A DNA stretch of 64,000 nt. Origin: Zopfochytrium polystomum. Its lineage: Eukaryota > Chytridiomycota > Chytridiomycetes > Chytridiales > Chytridiaceae. A program made the position numbers and the translations under genes. The notes beneath the pieces are model-generated. The model was not told the DNA's origin. It worked only from the letters and a program-made list of their open reading frames with translations, and did no database searches. The DNA is taken from the NCBI GenBank assembly GCA_025765615.1, contig JAIVFJ010000198.1, positions 46,001-110,000 on the forward strand, written 5' to 3'. This document shows, piece by piece, positions 1 to 11,269 of this stretch (positions within the stretch are counted from its first letter, which is position 1; each line of letters starts with the position of its first letter).

Positions 1-3000
1 CCTCTCGAGGGGGTGGCCGTCAGCGACCATCGACCGCGCGAGAAGCGCCAAAACACCCCGCGGAGGCAGCGCCTCCAAGCTCTGCCGAAGCCGCAGCCCA
101 ATCCACCGCGGCGCCGCCGAATTCAGCCCCCCGCGACGCAGTTCGAGAAGGCAGGTGTTGAACAAAACGGACGTTTTTTTCTCTGCTCGAAGAAAAAAAA
201 AAGAAAGAAAAAGTCGCTGGTTAGGTGAGGTTTGTGTGCGGAAATTTCGACGCCCGAACCTGGCAGCAACAACTCAGCTTGATTGGAAAACCAAACCGCC
301 TGGTCGGAATGTCCGAGCATGGACAACACCGTTGAAAGGTTCCCGTAGGCTTCTCCCTGTGGCGGGCGAACAACTCAGATCGTCCGGTTCATTCAACGAG
401 TCGATCGCTTACCAGAAGGCCATGATACGACCGATGCCTTAGCACCCGCTGCAAGCTTTGGTCCTTCCTAATGCGATGAACAACACCCTCTGGGGCAGTC
501 GTCCAGACTGTCTCTACGCCTGGTATCCCACAAGTAGCAGAAAAGCCACGCAGACCGAGGGGTCTGTTGTTTGGCTTGGCGGCACGGCCAACGGCAGGCT
601 CGTCTCCCCAGACAGTTTCGACTAAACTGACGAGGCGAAGGCCGGCTTGAAGGGCCTCTTGGACTGCAAACGGCTCCTCGAACGTGTTAGCCTCCTCGAT
701 CCACTCGGATTCCTCATTCTGCTCGCTCTCGTCCCTCGATGCATCGCTCTTTCCTTCAACAGAGCACCGTAAAAGCCCTAGACAAGCGATTGGGTCCCAC
801 ATGTCCAATGCTAGAACCTCCCGTGCCGAGTTTCTGGCCGCCACACGAGACTTTGCGGCCAAATGGACGAAAATGGTCGCTCGCTGGAGACGATTCAGGG
901 GTATTAGCTGATTCGATCTCGTTTCGCGGGATGGGGTGTGGGACAAGGCTTTCAAATCAGAAAAGTAAGGCTCCAGCTTTTGCAGCAGGGGCGAAGATAG
1001 TTGGGGTGGTGCGACTTCGGTCAACCAGCATAGTAGGCGAATTGGGTCAAGGCCACTTGGTAACGCGGGTCTAGGGATGAGTCGCACCCGATTGTACATC
1101 TCCTACTTTAATTAGCGACTTTTTTCCTTGTGGAAAGGGAATCCTCACCTGCACCGCTCGAATCAAAAAATCCTGTTCCTGAGCCCTCCAACCCAGAGAG
1201 CGCGCTACAACAGCCTTGCCCACCAAAGAAGTCATAAAGGTCGAGTCTTTCTCCAAAGAAGCTTGAAAATACAGAAGCGCAAGCTCATAGTCAGCCTGGG
1301 GGAAAAGGAGAATAGTCAAAAAAAAAAAAAAAAAGAGCCATTCGGTATAAACGCTGGAACAAACATTCTCAACCGCAACGATCCCCATTTGCGCCAAAAG
1401 AGCAACGGGAGCGGAAGTACCATAATCTACAAGGGCTCTTTCAAAATAGAATTTCGCCCTCTCATCACGGATATCTATTAGCCGGCAGATCCATCCTGCA
1501 TTGCACGTCAGCGGGTATCGCTAATAAGGCAAATACGGTACCAGCCACAAAGTTTGCGAGGCCAGACCGATGGCTTTTGGCAACTTCCTCAACTTCGGAC
1601 AGAATAGCGCCCGTGTCAGCAAGTCCTGAGCGCGCAGAACAGGTCCCCAACAGAACAGTGGAGACTGCCGCCACTGGCAAAGAGTTGACTGCGGGTATCT
1701 GACTGGGTGTTGCCTCCAGCTGGAGAGTTCTCAATCGTTTTAGGATCGGCATGAAACTCCAATCGCTCCGGAAGAGACTGTGAACGCTGCACAACCAAAC
1801 AATTCTGCTTGCGGCGTCCTGGAGTGCTGCTAAGCTTTCCGAAATCGAGTCGTTAACCACTAAGCCTTCCTGGTTGAATACAAGGTTCGTCAGCTGTTCA
1901 AGTATGAGCGCCGCTGCCGCGATGTCAAGCGGTGAGTCGTTTGTCAGCTCCGCACGGGAGCTTACAAACACTTTTGAAGTATTCTCTTGGTGTCTTGCAA
2001 GTACGAGTGCGATACTTGAGTTCACGGAGCTCGTGCCGGAGGAGGATGGCCTTGACGGATTCTCCAAAGTGTGGAGGAGAGGGTACAAGGCAGTTCGAAT
2101 GAGATCACAAGCAACTTTAGTGCTTCGCAGTAGTTGGCACACAGCAGTTCTGTCGCCTGGCCTGGTTGAAAGTAGTGCAGCTCCTCGGTTGTAGACGATC
2201 GTCAAGAGCACCGAACAAGTGGGCAAAGACGGCTTGCACGAACGGGCTTGATGGGCGACGGTAGTTGCACTGTCGATCAGGGAAGGAAGCTTTTCCCGCT
2301 AAATAGCTGAATCAGCGCCGATTGACGGAATTCTATTTCGTGAGATTTACCCATAGCTGTGCAGTAACCAAATTCTGGCGTTGGCAAATTGTAAAGAGAG
2401 AATCGGCAGACTCGCCTGCTCGCGTGTCAGTTGCGAAACCAGATCCCCGCGCCAAGTTCCCAAAGAGCGAGCTCACCCCCGAAATCCATCGAGGATCCAA
2501 ACATTTGCTCAGCGAGAACAAAATCGCCGCGTCCCGAATGATGTAGTCCACCGTACCAGCAAGCAAGGCTTCGAGCCCATCCAGGACCACTTTCTCTCCG
2601 GTCGTAACCGACACCGCCGGATCCGTCCTCCTCGCCTAGTTCGTCGCCAGAAAGCGCGCTTCGCCTCGATTTCTTGAGCGGCCCTCCGCCCTCCCGTCCC
2701 GGCGGCTCGTCCGCGCGTCGAGGCCGTTTCCTCGCCTCGCCGCCGCCGTCGCCGCCGCCGCCATCCCACCACGACTTGCATCCCGCCTGCCACCAGACCT
2801 GCGCGCCCACTTTGACGGTCGGCAACAGTCGTCTTGGAACGGACGGAAACAAGACGGACACGACACCCGCGATCGCGTCGTGCGTTTGCGGGTACACGGC
2901 GTGCGGGGGCGGAGTCGGTGGTGCCGAAAGAGAATCGGAGGGGTGGCGGGCGGCGGCGGCTGAGGTAGAATTCGGGGTGTTGAAGGTGAACGCGCCGGTC

Positions 3001-3572
3001 TCGTGGAGGACCAGCTCGACTACGAGAGAAAGAACGTCGTCTGCGTCGGGTCGTCGCGGAGCGTCGCAGAGCATGGGCGCGATGCGGCCGTCGTTGGGGC
3101 CGGCGTCCAATCCCGCAGACGTCGTCCGTGCGGACACCGCCGCGTGCCACACGGCGCGCAGCATTGCGCAGAGGCAAAGCGGCGGATGGACGACGGGTCG
3201 TCGCGCGCTGCTGCTACTGCTGCTGGTGCTGCTGCTGCTGCTTCCGGCGGGTGCGCCCCGCAAGGACTGCACGATCGCGGCCCAGGCTTTGGCGTCGCTG
3301 CTCTTGCCGCTGCTACTGCTGCTGCTGCTGCTGCTCCGCGCGACGACGGTGGTGAGGACCTCGAGCAGGCACGGGAAACCGCAGCGATCATGGTGCCTTG
3401 TCATCATCGTCCTCACCGACATCGCAAATATTATTGCAGAGGAGCGCAGATGAAGGAAGCCACAAGCACACGCAGCGGCAGCTCCACCTGCAGCCAGCTC
3501 GCTACACGCAACACCAGCAGAAGAAAGGGAAAAGGCTGCGTAGCTACACCGGCTCATGTTAAAAGAAGACAT
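1..3572 (-). CDS. partial multi-exon gene, TPR-like helical-repeat protein
   Basis: Product not recognised. A chain of minus-strand coding blocks runs from about 3,570 leftwards: a Ser- and Ala-rich N-terminal block (to about 2,430), a helical block at about 2,226-1,465, a short exon at 1,295-1,149 bounded by a good acceptor and a GTGAGGAT donor, then a block at about 1,090-413 ending in a GTAAGCG donor. Coding-like sequence continues to base 1, so the 3' end lies outside the window. The blocks around 1,460-1,340 and 1,295-1,149 read as two tetratricopeptide-like helix pairs (ADYELALLYFQASLEKD is the clearest). The poly-Ser tracts come from CTG/TCG repeats. The start codon is uncertain; an ATG near 3,396 (MTRHHDRCGF) is as plausible as one further upstream. 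An Integrator- or other TPR-scaffold-type role is only a guess. Exact exon joins between 2,430 and 1,295 are unresolved. Confidence 0.45.
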
Positions 3573-4331
3573 GGACAGTCAACCCCCAACCCTCGAACAA
3601 GCGCATTCAAACAATTCTCCTTACTGCCGGCAGGAATCGGGGGGGGTGGTTTCTCACGATCCCCCCAAGAGAGCTCCGTGAAATGAACGAGAAGGACGTC
3701 AACTGCAGCAAGAGTGGAGCGGATTCTTCATATGCACGTGTTTGTCGGCGCCGCTGTGTAAGGGAACCGCGCTTCGTCATTTGATTTTTGAGCGGCGCAC
3801 ACCGAGGGCTGATATGATCTCACCTTTAACGTGGGAACTTTTGTGTTATTTTTTGTTGCAAAGGAGTTGGTTCAAAAAGGGTAGCGAAAAGCAACCGACT
3901 GTTGATTTTGTCCGCCCGTCCGGAAAAGGGGGTTCCGTTCGCTGTGCCTACCACCTGCGGGAGTGCTGTGGTGTTGTGTGACTTAGTGCGAGAGAGAGAG
4001 AGAGAGAGAGAGAGTGTGTGTGTGTGTGTGGGTTTATTTGCGAAATTTGGTCGCTTGTTGTTGCGGTCAGTCTGTTTGCGGGAAGTGAAAATTCGTTCTC
4101 CGCTCGCCCGCACGAAAGGAACGCGTTGTCGCCGCCCCGCCCGCCTTCCTTCCCCCTCCGCCCCTCTCCCTCCCAGTACCCTCCCATCACACTCAGGTGA
4201 GTCCATCTCGCGCGCAACGGCGAAGGCTTTGAACAATTCTTGTCAATCGTATCCAACCGAAGACCCCGATTCCTCCCCCCTGCGACTCTGACATCAATGT
4301 CGATGTACTCACTCACTCTCCACAGGTCGAA
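3573..4331. other. intergenic and 5' region of the DUF8032 gene
   Basis: This is the shared upstream region of two diverging genes. It holds a (GA)n-(TG)n microsatellite at about 3,988-4,030 and C/T-rich tracts at 4,130-4,190. No TATA box stands out. An untranslated-leader intron appears to lie at 4,197-4,325. Confidence 0.5.
4197..4325 (+). other. probable 5'-UTR intron
   Basis: A GTGAGTCC donor follows CACTCAG, and a CTCTCCACAG acceptor lies six bases before the ATG at 4,332. The segment is C/T-rich near its 3' end and 129 bp long, like other introns here. It is inferred from splice consensus only. Confidence 0.5.
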
Positions 4332-6525
4332 ATGGACTACTTTTCCGGACACTCACACGACTCCCCCGAGAATATGATCGAATCGCCGTGGAACGAACCA
4401 TTCCCACGATCGATATGGGTGCCAGAGACCAGCGCAGCCCCTGACGGCCAGTCGTTTAACCCTATGCATTTACACATGTCCCACTCTGGACTATTCGGAG
4501 GCCACCATTTATACAATTTCTCCGATCCCCGCGCAGTGCACGGTGAACACGAAGGACAGGAACTTTCGCATCATGTGTTTGTCCAGCAACACCGTATGGC
4601 GCTGTACCATCACTCCGTAACCATGGAGGAGATCCACCACATTCATCAGACCAAACACATGTCGGATCTCGCCGTCCAACAACAAGCGTCGCCTTCACCT
4701 GACGGGCCAATTGAAATGGCGATTGACTCAAACGGCAGCCACTCGGATCCCAACGCCTACAACTATTTGAGATCCCCGCAGGCTCTCGCCGAGACTTCCT
4801 GCGCGCCGACCACGGTGTCTCTTTCCTCCATCGAGTCTCGCAAAACCGCGCTTCCAACGCCCCCTCGAGAAGCCGATGATAGGAAAGACCAACAAATGGA
4901 ATCAGTGCTACCAAAGAATGATCTCCGTGAAGAGCACCATCCTTTGGGTCAGAATGCAAACATTGACGCGTCCACTTCGTACATCACCCCCGGCCGCCGA
5001 AACTCCATACCCACAGCGATTCCCACTCCGAGAACCCCAGCTGCGCCGGCGGCCATGGCACCAAAGAGGAGGTCGGCGCTGCCAGTCCCTCCCCGCACGA
5101 AATCCAAGGACAAGGAGCGCGACGTGCCAGCCACGATCCCAGTCGTCGAAAACATTGACGGCGTCGAATGGTTCACGATCGAGTACGCCGTAAAAAAGGA
5201 CAAAAAGGTCTACCGCATTCGCACGGACATCGACGACATCAGCGTGGAAACACTCCCCACCGACTTCAAGTCTGACAACTGCGTCTACTCGAAAGCGTTC
5301 TGCCCGCGTTCGCAGTACAAGGGCCACCGATGGAACTACGAAAACAGTGTCAACATTGTCGGGTGGAAGCTCTGCTGGAAAAACTCTGAAATTTGCGGGC
5401 AAAAGGGTCTGATCCAGCGGGCTGTGGACTGCTTCCGGAACCGTTTCCCAGAGCTGAGGTCGAGGCGCGTCGTGAGGCAAGAAAAGAAGGTGAATGGCGT
5501 TTTGCGAAGCCGCAGGATCAAGTCGGGAAGCGCGAACGCTGGAACCCCGTACCCCAGAACCGAGCGCTGCTTGCGGTCGGTCAAGTCTGTGACACCGTCT
5601 GAAGTCGACCCTGACTCGGACGACGACACGGACGCGGTGGCGTCAGCCGCCGACGACGAAGAAGGGTACTCCCCAGTCGCGAGGAGGCGGCCCGGCTCTG
5701 CGCCCTCCGCGATACCGCTGCGAAACCCAACAGCAACCCCGCCGGAACCGCCCGTCGTAGACGCGCGGCCGCAAATGAGCCAAGTCCTCACCCTGGTGCC
5801 GTTGACGGGTCCTCACGTCGTCGGCATCAAGCTAACGCGGAAGCCAAACGCCCCGAAATCGCTCACGTTCGAGAGCATCGTCGACGGCCAGCTGCAAAAG
5901 ACTCGCATCTTTGTCAACATTGAAGCGTGCAGGATCCACCTCGAACTCGCCGCAAACACCTCCGCTGCTGCAGCCGCCGGCAAGAACTTTTCCAATCACA
6001 ACGCCGCCGCCGCCGTCGCCGCCGCCGTCGCGACGTCGCCGCAAGCACAGGACTTTAAGCGCTTGAACTGCGTCTACCCGCGCGCAGTCGGCGACTTTAA
6101 CCACTTTAAGCGCTCCTTCCCCTTTGCCCACCTCGTCCTCGTCGGCGCCGTCGATCCCGCGCAAACCGCCGCCGCCGCCGGCGTCGCCTCCAGCACGAAC
6201 GGCGGCGGCGCCAAACCCGTCATCCTCCCGCCGCCGCGCGTCGTCGGGAACCCCTCGGCCGCGCCAGCGACGGCCGGGGCATCCTACCCCCGCCGCCGCC
6301 GCTGCGGGCGCCGCGCCGGCCGCCGCGCACCCAGCGTGGCGCTCCTCGGCGGAGCTGATGGCCGCCCGCTACGCCACCGAGGTGATTTGCAACGAGATTG
6401 GCTGGCGGCTGGCGTACCTGAATCCGCGGCTGGTCGGACGCATCAACCTGCTGCAAAAGGCGCTGGACGCGTACCGCGACAAGTTTGGGACGGGATCGGC
6501 CTTGTTTGATCCCCCTATTTTCTGA
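4332..6525 (+). CDS. DUF8032-type fungal regulator-like protein, two domain copies, 3' frame break
   Basis: Long uninterrupted frame from ATG 4,332. The N-terminal ~260 residues are low in structure and rich in His, Pro and Ser. A conserved domain follows at about residues 275-390 (GVEWFTIEYAVKKDKKVYRI, then NCVYSKAFCP and a closing helix GLIQRAVDCFRNRFPE), which I read as the fungal DUF8032 family. A second, diverged copy starts near residue 510 (FKRLNCVYPRAVGDF) and should close with NLLQKALDAYRDKFG. That closing helix lies in another frame (codons to the TGA at 6,523-6,525), while the first frame runs on to 6,509 as Arg-rich non-protein-like sequence. A one-base shift in the C-rich tract at about 6,275-6,300 therefore separates the two, either a sequencing error or a mutation. 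DUF8032 proteins are often taken as nuclear regulators; the function is inferred. Confidence 0.6.
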
Positions 6526-7788
6526 AATAGGGAGATTGCGCGGGGGTGAAAGCGATGGAATGCTCTGGTCCCAATCAGTGTTTTTTTTTTTTATTTTTAT
6601 TTTTTTTTTTTTTTTACTGATCCCCTTTAGAGTAAGCGTGAAAGGCAATATCTTTTTTTTTTTCTTCTTCCCTTTTCTTTCCCCACGCTCGCTGCTTCCT
6701 GAGTGCCCATTCTGTTGTGCTTGAAACCAGAGCGAACCATATGCCATCTTATTTTTTTTTATTTTTTTAATTTTTTTTTGACTCCGTTTCGCCAGCGAGG
6801 CGTTGCATCTTGTATTTGTATCTAGCCCTTTTCCCTTTCCTTTTTCCCGCCTTCTCTGAACCAATGACAGCCGACTTCCCGAAACCCCTACTCAGTGACA
6901 GCAACCCCGTTTTAATTGCCTAGCTCTGTACCCGATCATATTAGTTCCTCCTTCGACTCCCCCTTCTCCCACTGTGCTCGCTTTTCTCTCTTCTCGGTCG
7001 TACACGTACTCTGTACCCCCCCTTCCGTGAGCTGGTCAGGTTTGTGAACATTTTTTTTTTTGGAACTCCTCCTCTGGCACGATCGTTTTTTCACTCTTAC
7101 GCGCTGTTGCGACTCCGACCTTTTTTTTATTTTATTTTATTTTATTTTTTTGTTTTTGTTGTGCGACGGCCTCGTGCAGTTTGCACGTCTGTACCTTTAC
7201 CGCACCCACCCATTTTAATGCCCTGCCCCCCATTTTTGCCCGCCGACGTACGTCTGCCCCCTCTTCCCACCCCATAGCTTTTCACCGCGCTTACCTCCTC
7301 CCATAACTCAGTGCCCCCCGCCAAAAAAAACATCGCGGGACGAGCTTAAAGTTTGCCAGCCTGTTATCAATCCTTCCACTCTTTTTTTTGGTGGCTGCGA
7401 AACGCTTTCCGCCCGATGTGACCCAAACCTTCACCCCCCACCCCCCAACAACACGCATTACCAAAAATAAAGCCCGGCAGTTGTGCAATGATGTGGGCAA
7501 ATTAGGCGACAGACGGCTTGGGGTCGGGATAGAAGATATTGGGGAATCCGCACGGGCGGCTCTAAGAAAATTGGTATCCCACACAAGAAACAAGGGCGGC
7601 GGCTATGGCAAGTGAAAAAAAAGGGAGAAAGACTCCCCGAGGCCGGTGATTCACTGATTTCGACTGCTGCGGTGCATAGAGGCAAAAAGTAAACTGATAT
7701 AAAAACAAGTGGAGGGGCGGAACGAGGGTGCGTTTTTGTCCCCCCACCGAACGCGTTTGAACCTTTGTTAAAATTTTTTTTTTTTTTG
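6526..7788. other. intergenic region between convergent genes
   Basis: T-rich low-complexity DNA (poly-T runs at 6,580-6,615, 6,650-6,662, 6,750-6,780 and 7,118-7,150) that will contain both 3' UTRs. No credible coding segment, RNA gene or repeat element was seen. Confidence 0.5.
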
Positions 7789-9471
7789 TCAACTCGCGGC
7801 GTCGAGCGTAAAGTTCGCGCAATGGATGACCGGCGTGTGCGGCAAGATGTGCTGCTCGATGCAGTTGCCGTACCCGTCGGATATCTTGCGGTCGTGGATC
7901 TCGAACGCCTGCGCGGGGCCGTCTTCGCACTCCGCGAAGACGGGTTTCCTCTGCAATGAAAAATTGGGGTTGCGGAGGATGAGGTTTCGCTTCGAAAAAA
8001 AGCACGGACGAACACGCGAACCGCCGTCCCCCGCGCCAACTGAATAAAAAAAAAAAAATAGACTCGCACTTTCTCAATCTGCATGCACAGCCGCGACAAA
8101 ACGCTCATCCACGACGACCCGCCGGCCACTAAGGTAAACACCTGGCCCCGCACTGCGCGGTCGCACTCGCCAAAGCTCGTCGTCGTCGTGTTGTCGATGG
8201 ACTCGTACCCGAGGCACAGGTCCGCGTCCACGTCGTGCACGCGGAAGAGGTCGGGGGTTGGCTCTGTCCCCGCGACGGTCGTCGTTGACGTCGGCGCGGT
8301 CGACGTCGAGGTTGAGGGCATGCCGCGGCCGCCGCCGTCGAAGGAGGACGAGGAGGATGCCCCGGTCCCGGTCGCGCTCGTCCCGCTTTCGCTGCTGGAG
8401 TGGCTGCCGTCGGTGGTGGTGGCGTCGCTGGAAGGCGACGTCGTCGCCTCCAAGCTGGCGCCGCCGCCGCCACCGCCGGTGGCCGTCGCGGAGGGCGGGT
8501 CGCTCTGGACCACGGTAGACGCGGCGGAGGGCGACGACGACGAGGAAGACGGGGCGGAGGGCGGCGGCGGGTGGGAGGAGATGGAGGCGGACGGGGAGGA
8601 GGGTGAGGAGGAGGAGGACGCGGCGGGCGCCGACGCCGCCGAGGAGAGGTTGTCGCTCGCGGTGTCTGCGGCGCTCGCGGTTTTGGTGCCGAAGCGGACG
8701 CCAACGGCGACGGCGGCGGCGAGGAGGAGGAGGACGAGGAGGATGAGGAGGAGGGCGGGGCGGCGTCGGAGGGGGGAACCTTTTGATACGAGTTCGGTCC
8801 GCAGTCAAAACTTCCGCGCACCAAAGCGCACCCAAAAAAAATCACAAAACATGATCGAATGTAACGGCTGAATTACCGGCTTGAGGTTTTGCATCAGCCA
8901 GCAAGAGGTCCTCTGGCGGCGGGTACGTCAGCTCGGTCGATCTCGAATGTCCCTCGTGGTTGTTTGGCTGCGGATACGTCAAGGCGCTGCCGTTGCTGTC
9001 GCTGCCGCCTCCGCTTCCGCTGCTGCTGACGCCCGACACGTGCCGCGGCAGCGGCGGCGACGGCGGTTGTGGCGGCGGCGGAGTGCCCGGCTGCTTCGAC
9101 TGCAGAAAGTACTGATCCAGCCGATGGTTCAGCCAGCCGTGCGTGCTGCTGCTGCTGCTGTTTCTGCCCGGCTCGTCGGCGGAGGCGGCACCGTGGGAGC
9201 CGTCGTCTGCCGCATGGTCCCTCTTCTTTTCGGTGTCGTAGCGGTCGAATCGGCGATGCAGCCAGCCGGTGGTCGCGTGGAGGCCCGTCGAGTCCTGGGA
9301 GGGTCGACCGACGTCGCCGGCATTTGAGGCTGCGGCGGCGGCGGCGGCGGGTGGAGGATGGGCGTCTGGGGGGTCGAGGTGGTTGTGGCGAGGAGTGCGA
9401 GAGCGTATGGACGAAGACGACGACGACGACAAGGACTGCGGCTGCGGCGAGAGGAGGTTACTGGACGCCAT
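7789..9471 (-). CDS. single-pass membrane protein with Ser/Thr-rich stalk and Cys-containing ectodomain
   Basis: Three exons on the minus strand: 9,471-8,877, 8,779-8,070 and 7,950-7,789. The joins keep frame and give 488 residues. The donors are GTAATTC and GTGCGAG and the acceptors are TCAAAAG and TTGCAG. The N-terminal ~200 residues are Pro/Ser/His-rich and contain two copies of a GWLxxRxDxY motif. A hydrophobic helix follows exon 1 (PALLLILLVLLLLAAAVAVG), flanked by RRR, so the N-terminus is probably cytoplasmic. Beyond it is a Ser/Thr-rich linker and a globular C-terminus with about seven cysteines (LCLGYES, FGECDRA, FAECEDG, GNCIEQH) that has a faint ricin-lectin flavour. It shares the cytosol-TM-Ser/Thr plan with the next gene but not obvious sequence. 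Function unknown. Confidence 0.6.
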
Positions 9472-10034
9472 TTTTGGTGCGCGGGCGACGGGTCGCGTAT
9501 AGGTCGAAAGAGGCCTGGCGCGGGGGGACTGCCAGGGGATTACTTCTTCGTTGTTTCTTCTTCTTTTCTCCTTCTTCGTCTCCTTCGTTTGCAGCAGAGC
9601 GTCTCTGTGCCCTCGCTCGCGGCGACGGCGACGAGGTGAGGCGCGGTGAGGGAAGAGAGAGCGAGAGAGATGAACCGTGTGAGCGAAGAAGAGGAATAAC
9701 AAGAAGAAGAAGAAGTAGAAGTAGAAGAAGTGATGGAAAGAAGGGTTTAACGGGCTCTGTCCCTCTCCCTCTCTCTCTCTCTCCTCTCTCTCGCTCTCTC
9801 TCTGTCTCGCTCGCTCGAACGCGAAAGCGTACAAGAAACGAAACAAGTCTGTCCTCCACAGGGTCGCAGAGGGCGAGAGACAGAGACAGAGACAGAGACA
9901 GAGAGTATGCGTGTCTGTCTGTCTGTCTGTCTGATCCAGGGGAAATTATTCCACCCGAGAATTTCTTTCCCTTTTTCGGTCCTTTGATTGTGCTGCTGCG
10001 TGCGCATTGCAGCTTTGTCTTCTTCTTCAGGCCG

Positions 10035-10080
<46 letters not shown>

Positions 10081-10700
10081 TGGTCGATGGATTCAATGCA
10101 AGACAAAACACAAACAAACAACAAACTGTTTTGCATGTTTGTTGTTGATCCGAGCAATCGAGTGGCGCAGCCAGGCAGACACACACGCACGATCCCACAC
10201 AACAAACCAGCACCACTTGCTTGCAATACACGGTGAAGGGAGGAATTGGAGTGTTCTGAATGCCGTTTCTTCTTAAAAGTAGCGTTTCGGCCAAATCAGG
10301 GGAAAGAAAAGGGAGAACGGGAGAAAAAAAAACAAACAAAAACGTGTCCTCCGGTGAGTCAAGCACTATCGAGGTCGCGTGAAAACGGGAGGGACAGTGA
10401 CAACGGGAACACAAGGTAGCAAAATCGAAAGAGCGGAAAAAAAGCAAGCCACAAGAAACCTCCTCTTCAATATCTGTCTCTCATACACACACACACACTA
10501 ATAGGAGCGATATGCATTTCTGTTCTGAAAGGTAAATTCGCAGGGATAATAGAAACCGAAGGCGGAAAGTGGGTGGGAGCGATCGTTTCGCTCCTCTCCA
10601 ACCGCCACCTCGTTATATGGTAAAGAAGGATGCAGGCCGAGCAAGAAAAAGAAAAGAAAAAAAGAAAAAAAGAAAAAAAGAAAAGGAACACAAGGCGAGC
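9472..10700. repeat. intergenic region with microsatellites
   Basis: Holds (GA/CT)n tracts at about 9,655-9,800 and 9,870-9,905, a (CTGT)n tract at 9,912-9,932 and a (TG)n run at 10,037-10,079. It lies between the start of the 488-residue membrane protein gene and the end of the 24-exon gene, so it must include a promoter and a 3' UTR. No further gene is supported. Confidence 0.6.
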
Positions 10701-11238
10701 TCAAATCACCACAGGCCGTCCGACGAGCGCGACCATCGCTGTCACGGCACCGGCCAAGAGCGCGGCCGCCGCAGCCGCTGCGTTTGCGGACCCCGCCACC
10801 CGCCGCGAGCCGTTTCGCCAGTTTGGACGCTTCGACTCGGCCGCCGCCGACGTCGTGGTCGCGTTGCGCGACAAGGTCGACGCGCTCCTGGCGCTGCTGC
10901 TGCTGATGCTGCTGCTGCTACTGCTGCTGGTACTGCTGGTGCTGCTGGTACTGCTGGTACTGCTGGTTGAGCTCACGCTAGTGCTGCTGCTGCTACTGGT
11001 GCTAGAAGAAGTGGACGAGCTTGACGAGGTGGAGGATGACGACGACGATGACGACTCGCTGCTGCTGCTGCTGGTTGAGGACGAAGACGGCGAAGGCGAT
11101 GAGGACGACGACGATGATGACGATGAGGATTCCGACGAGGACGAGGACGAGGACGAGGACGAAGACGAGGACGACGTCGGCTCAACCGTTGACGAGCTCG
11201 AAGTGCTCGAAGAAGACGAAGACGGCGAAGACGACAAC

Positions 11239-11269
<31 letters not shown>

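Noticed and set aside
8074..8845. Three overlapping Arg/Pro/Ala-rich ORFs on both strands
   Set aside because: GC-rich shadows of exon 2 of the membrane-protein gene, whose frame alone gives a TM helix and a cysteine domain and splices cleanly.
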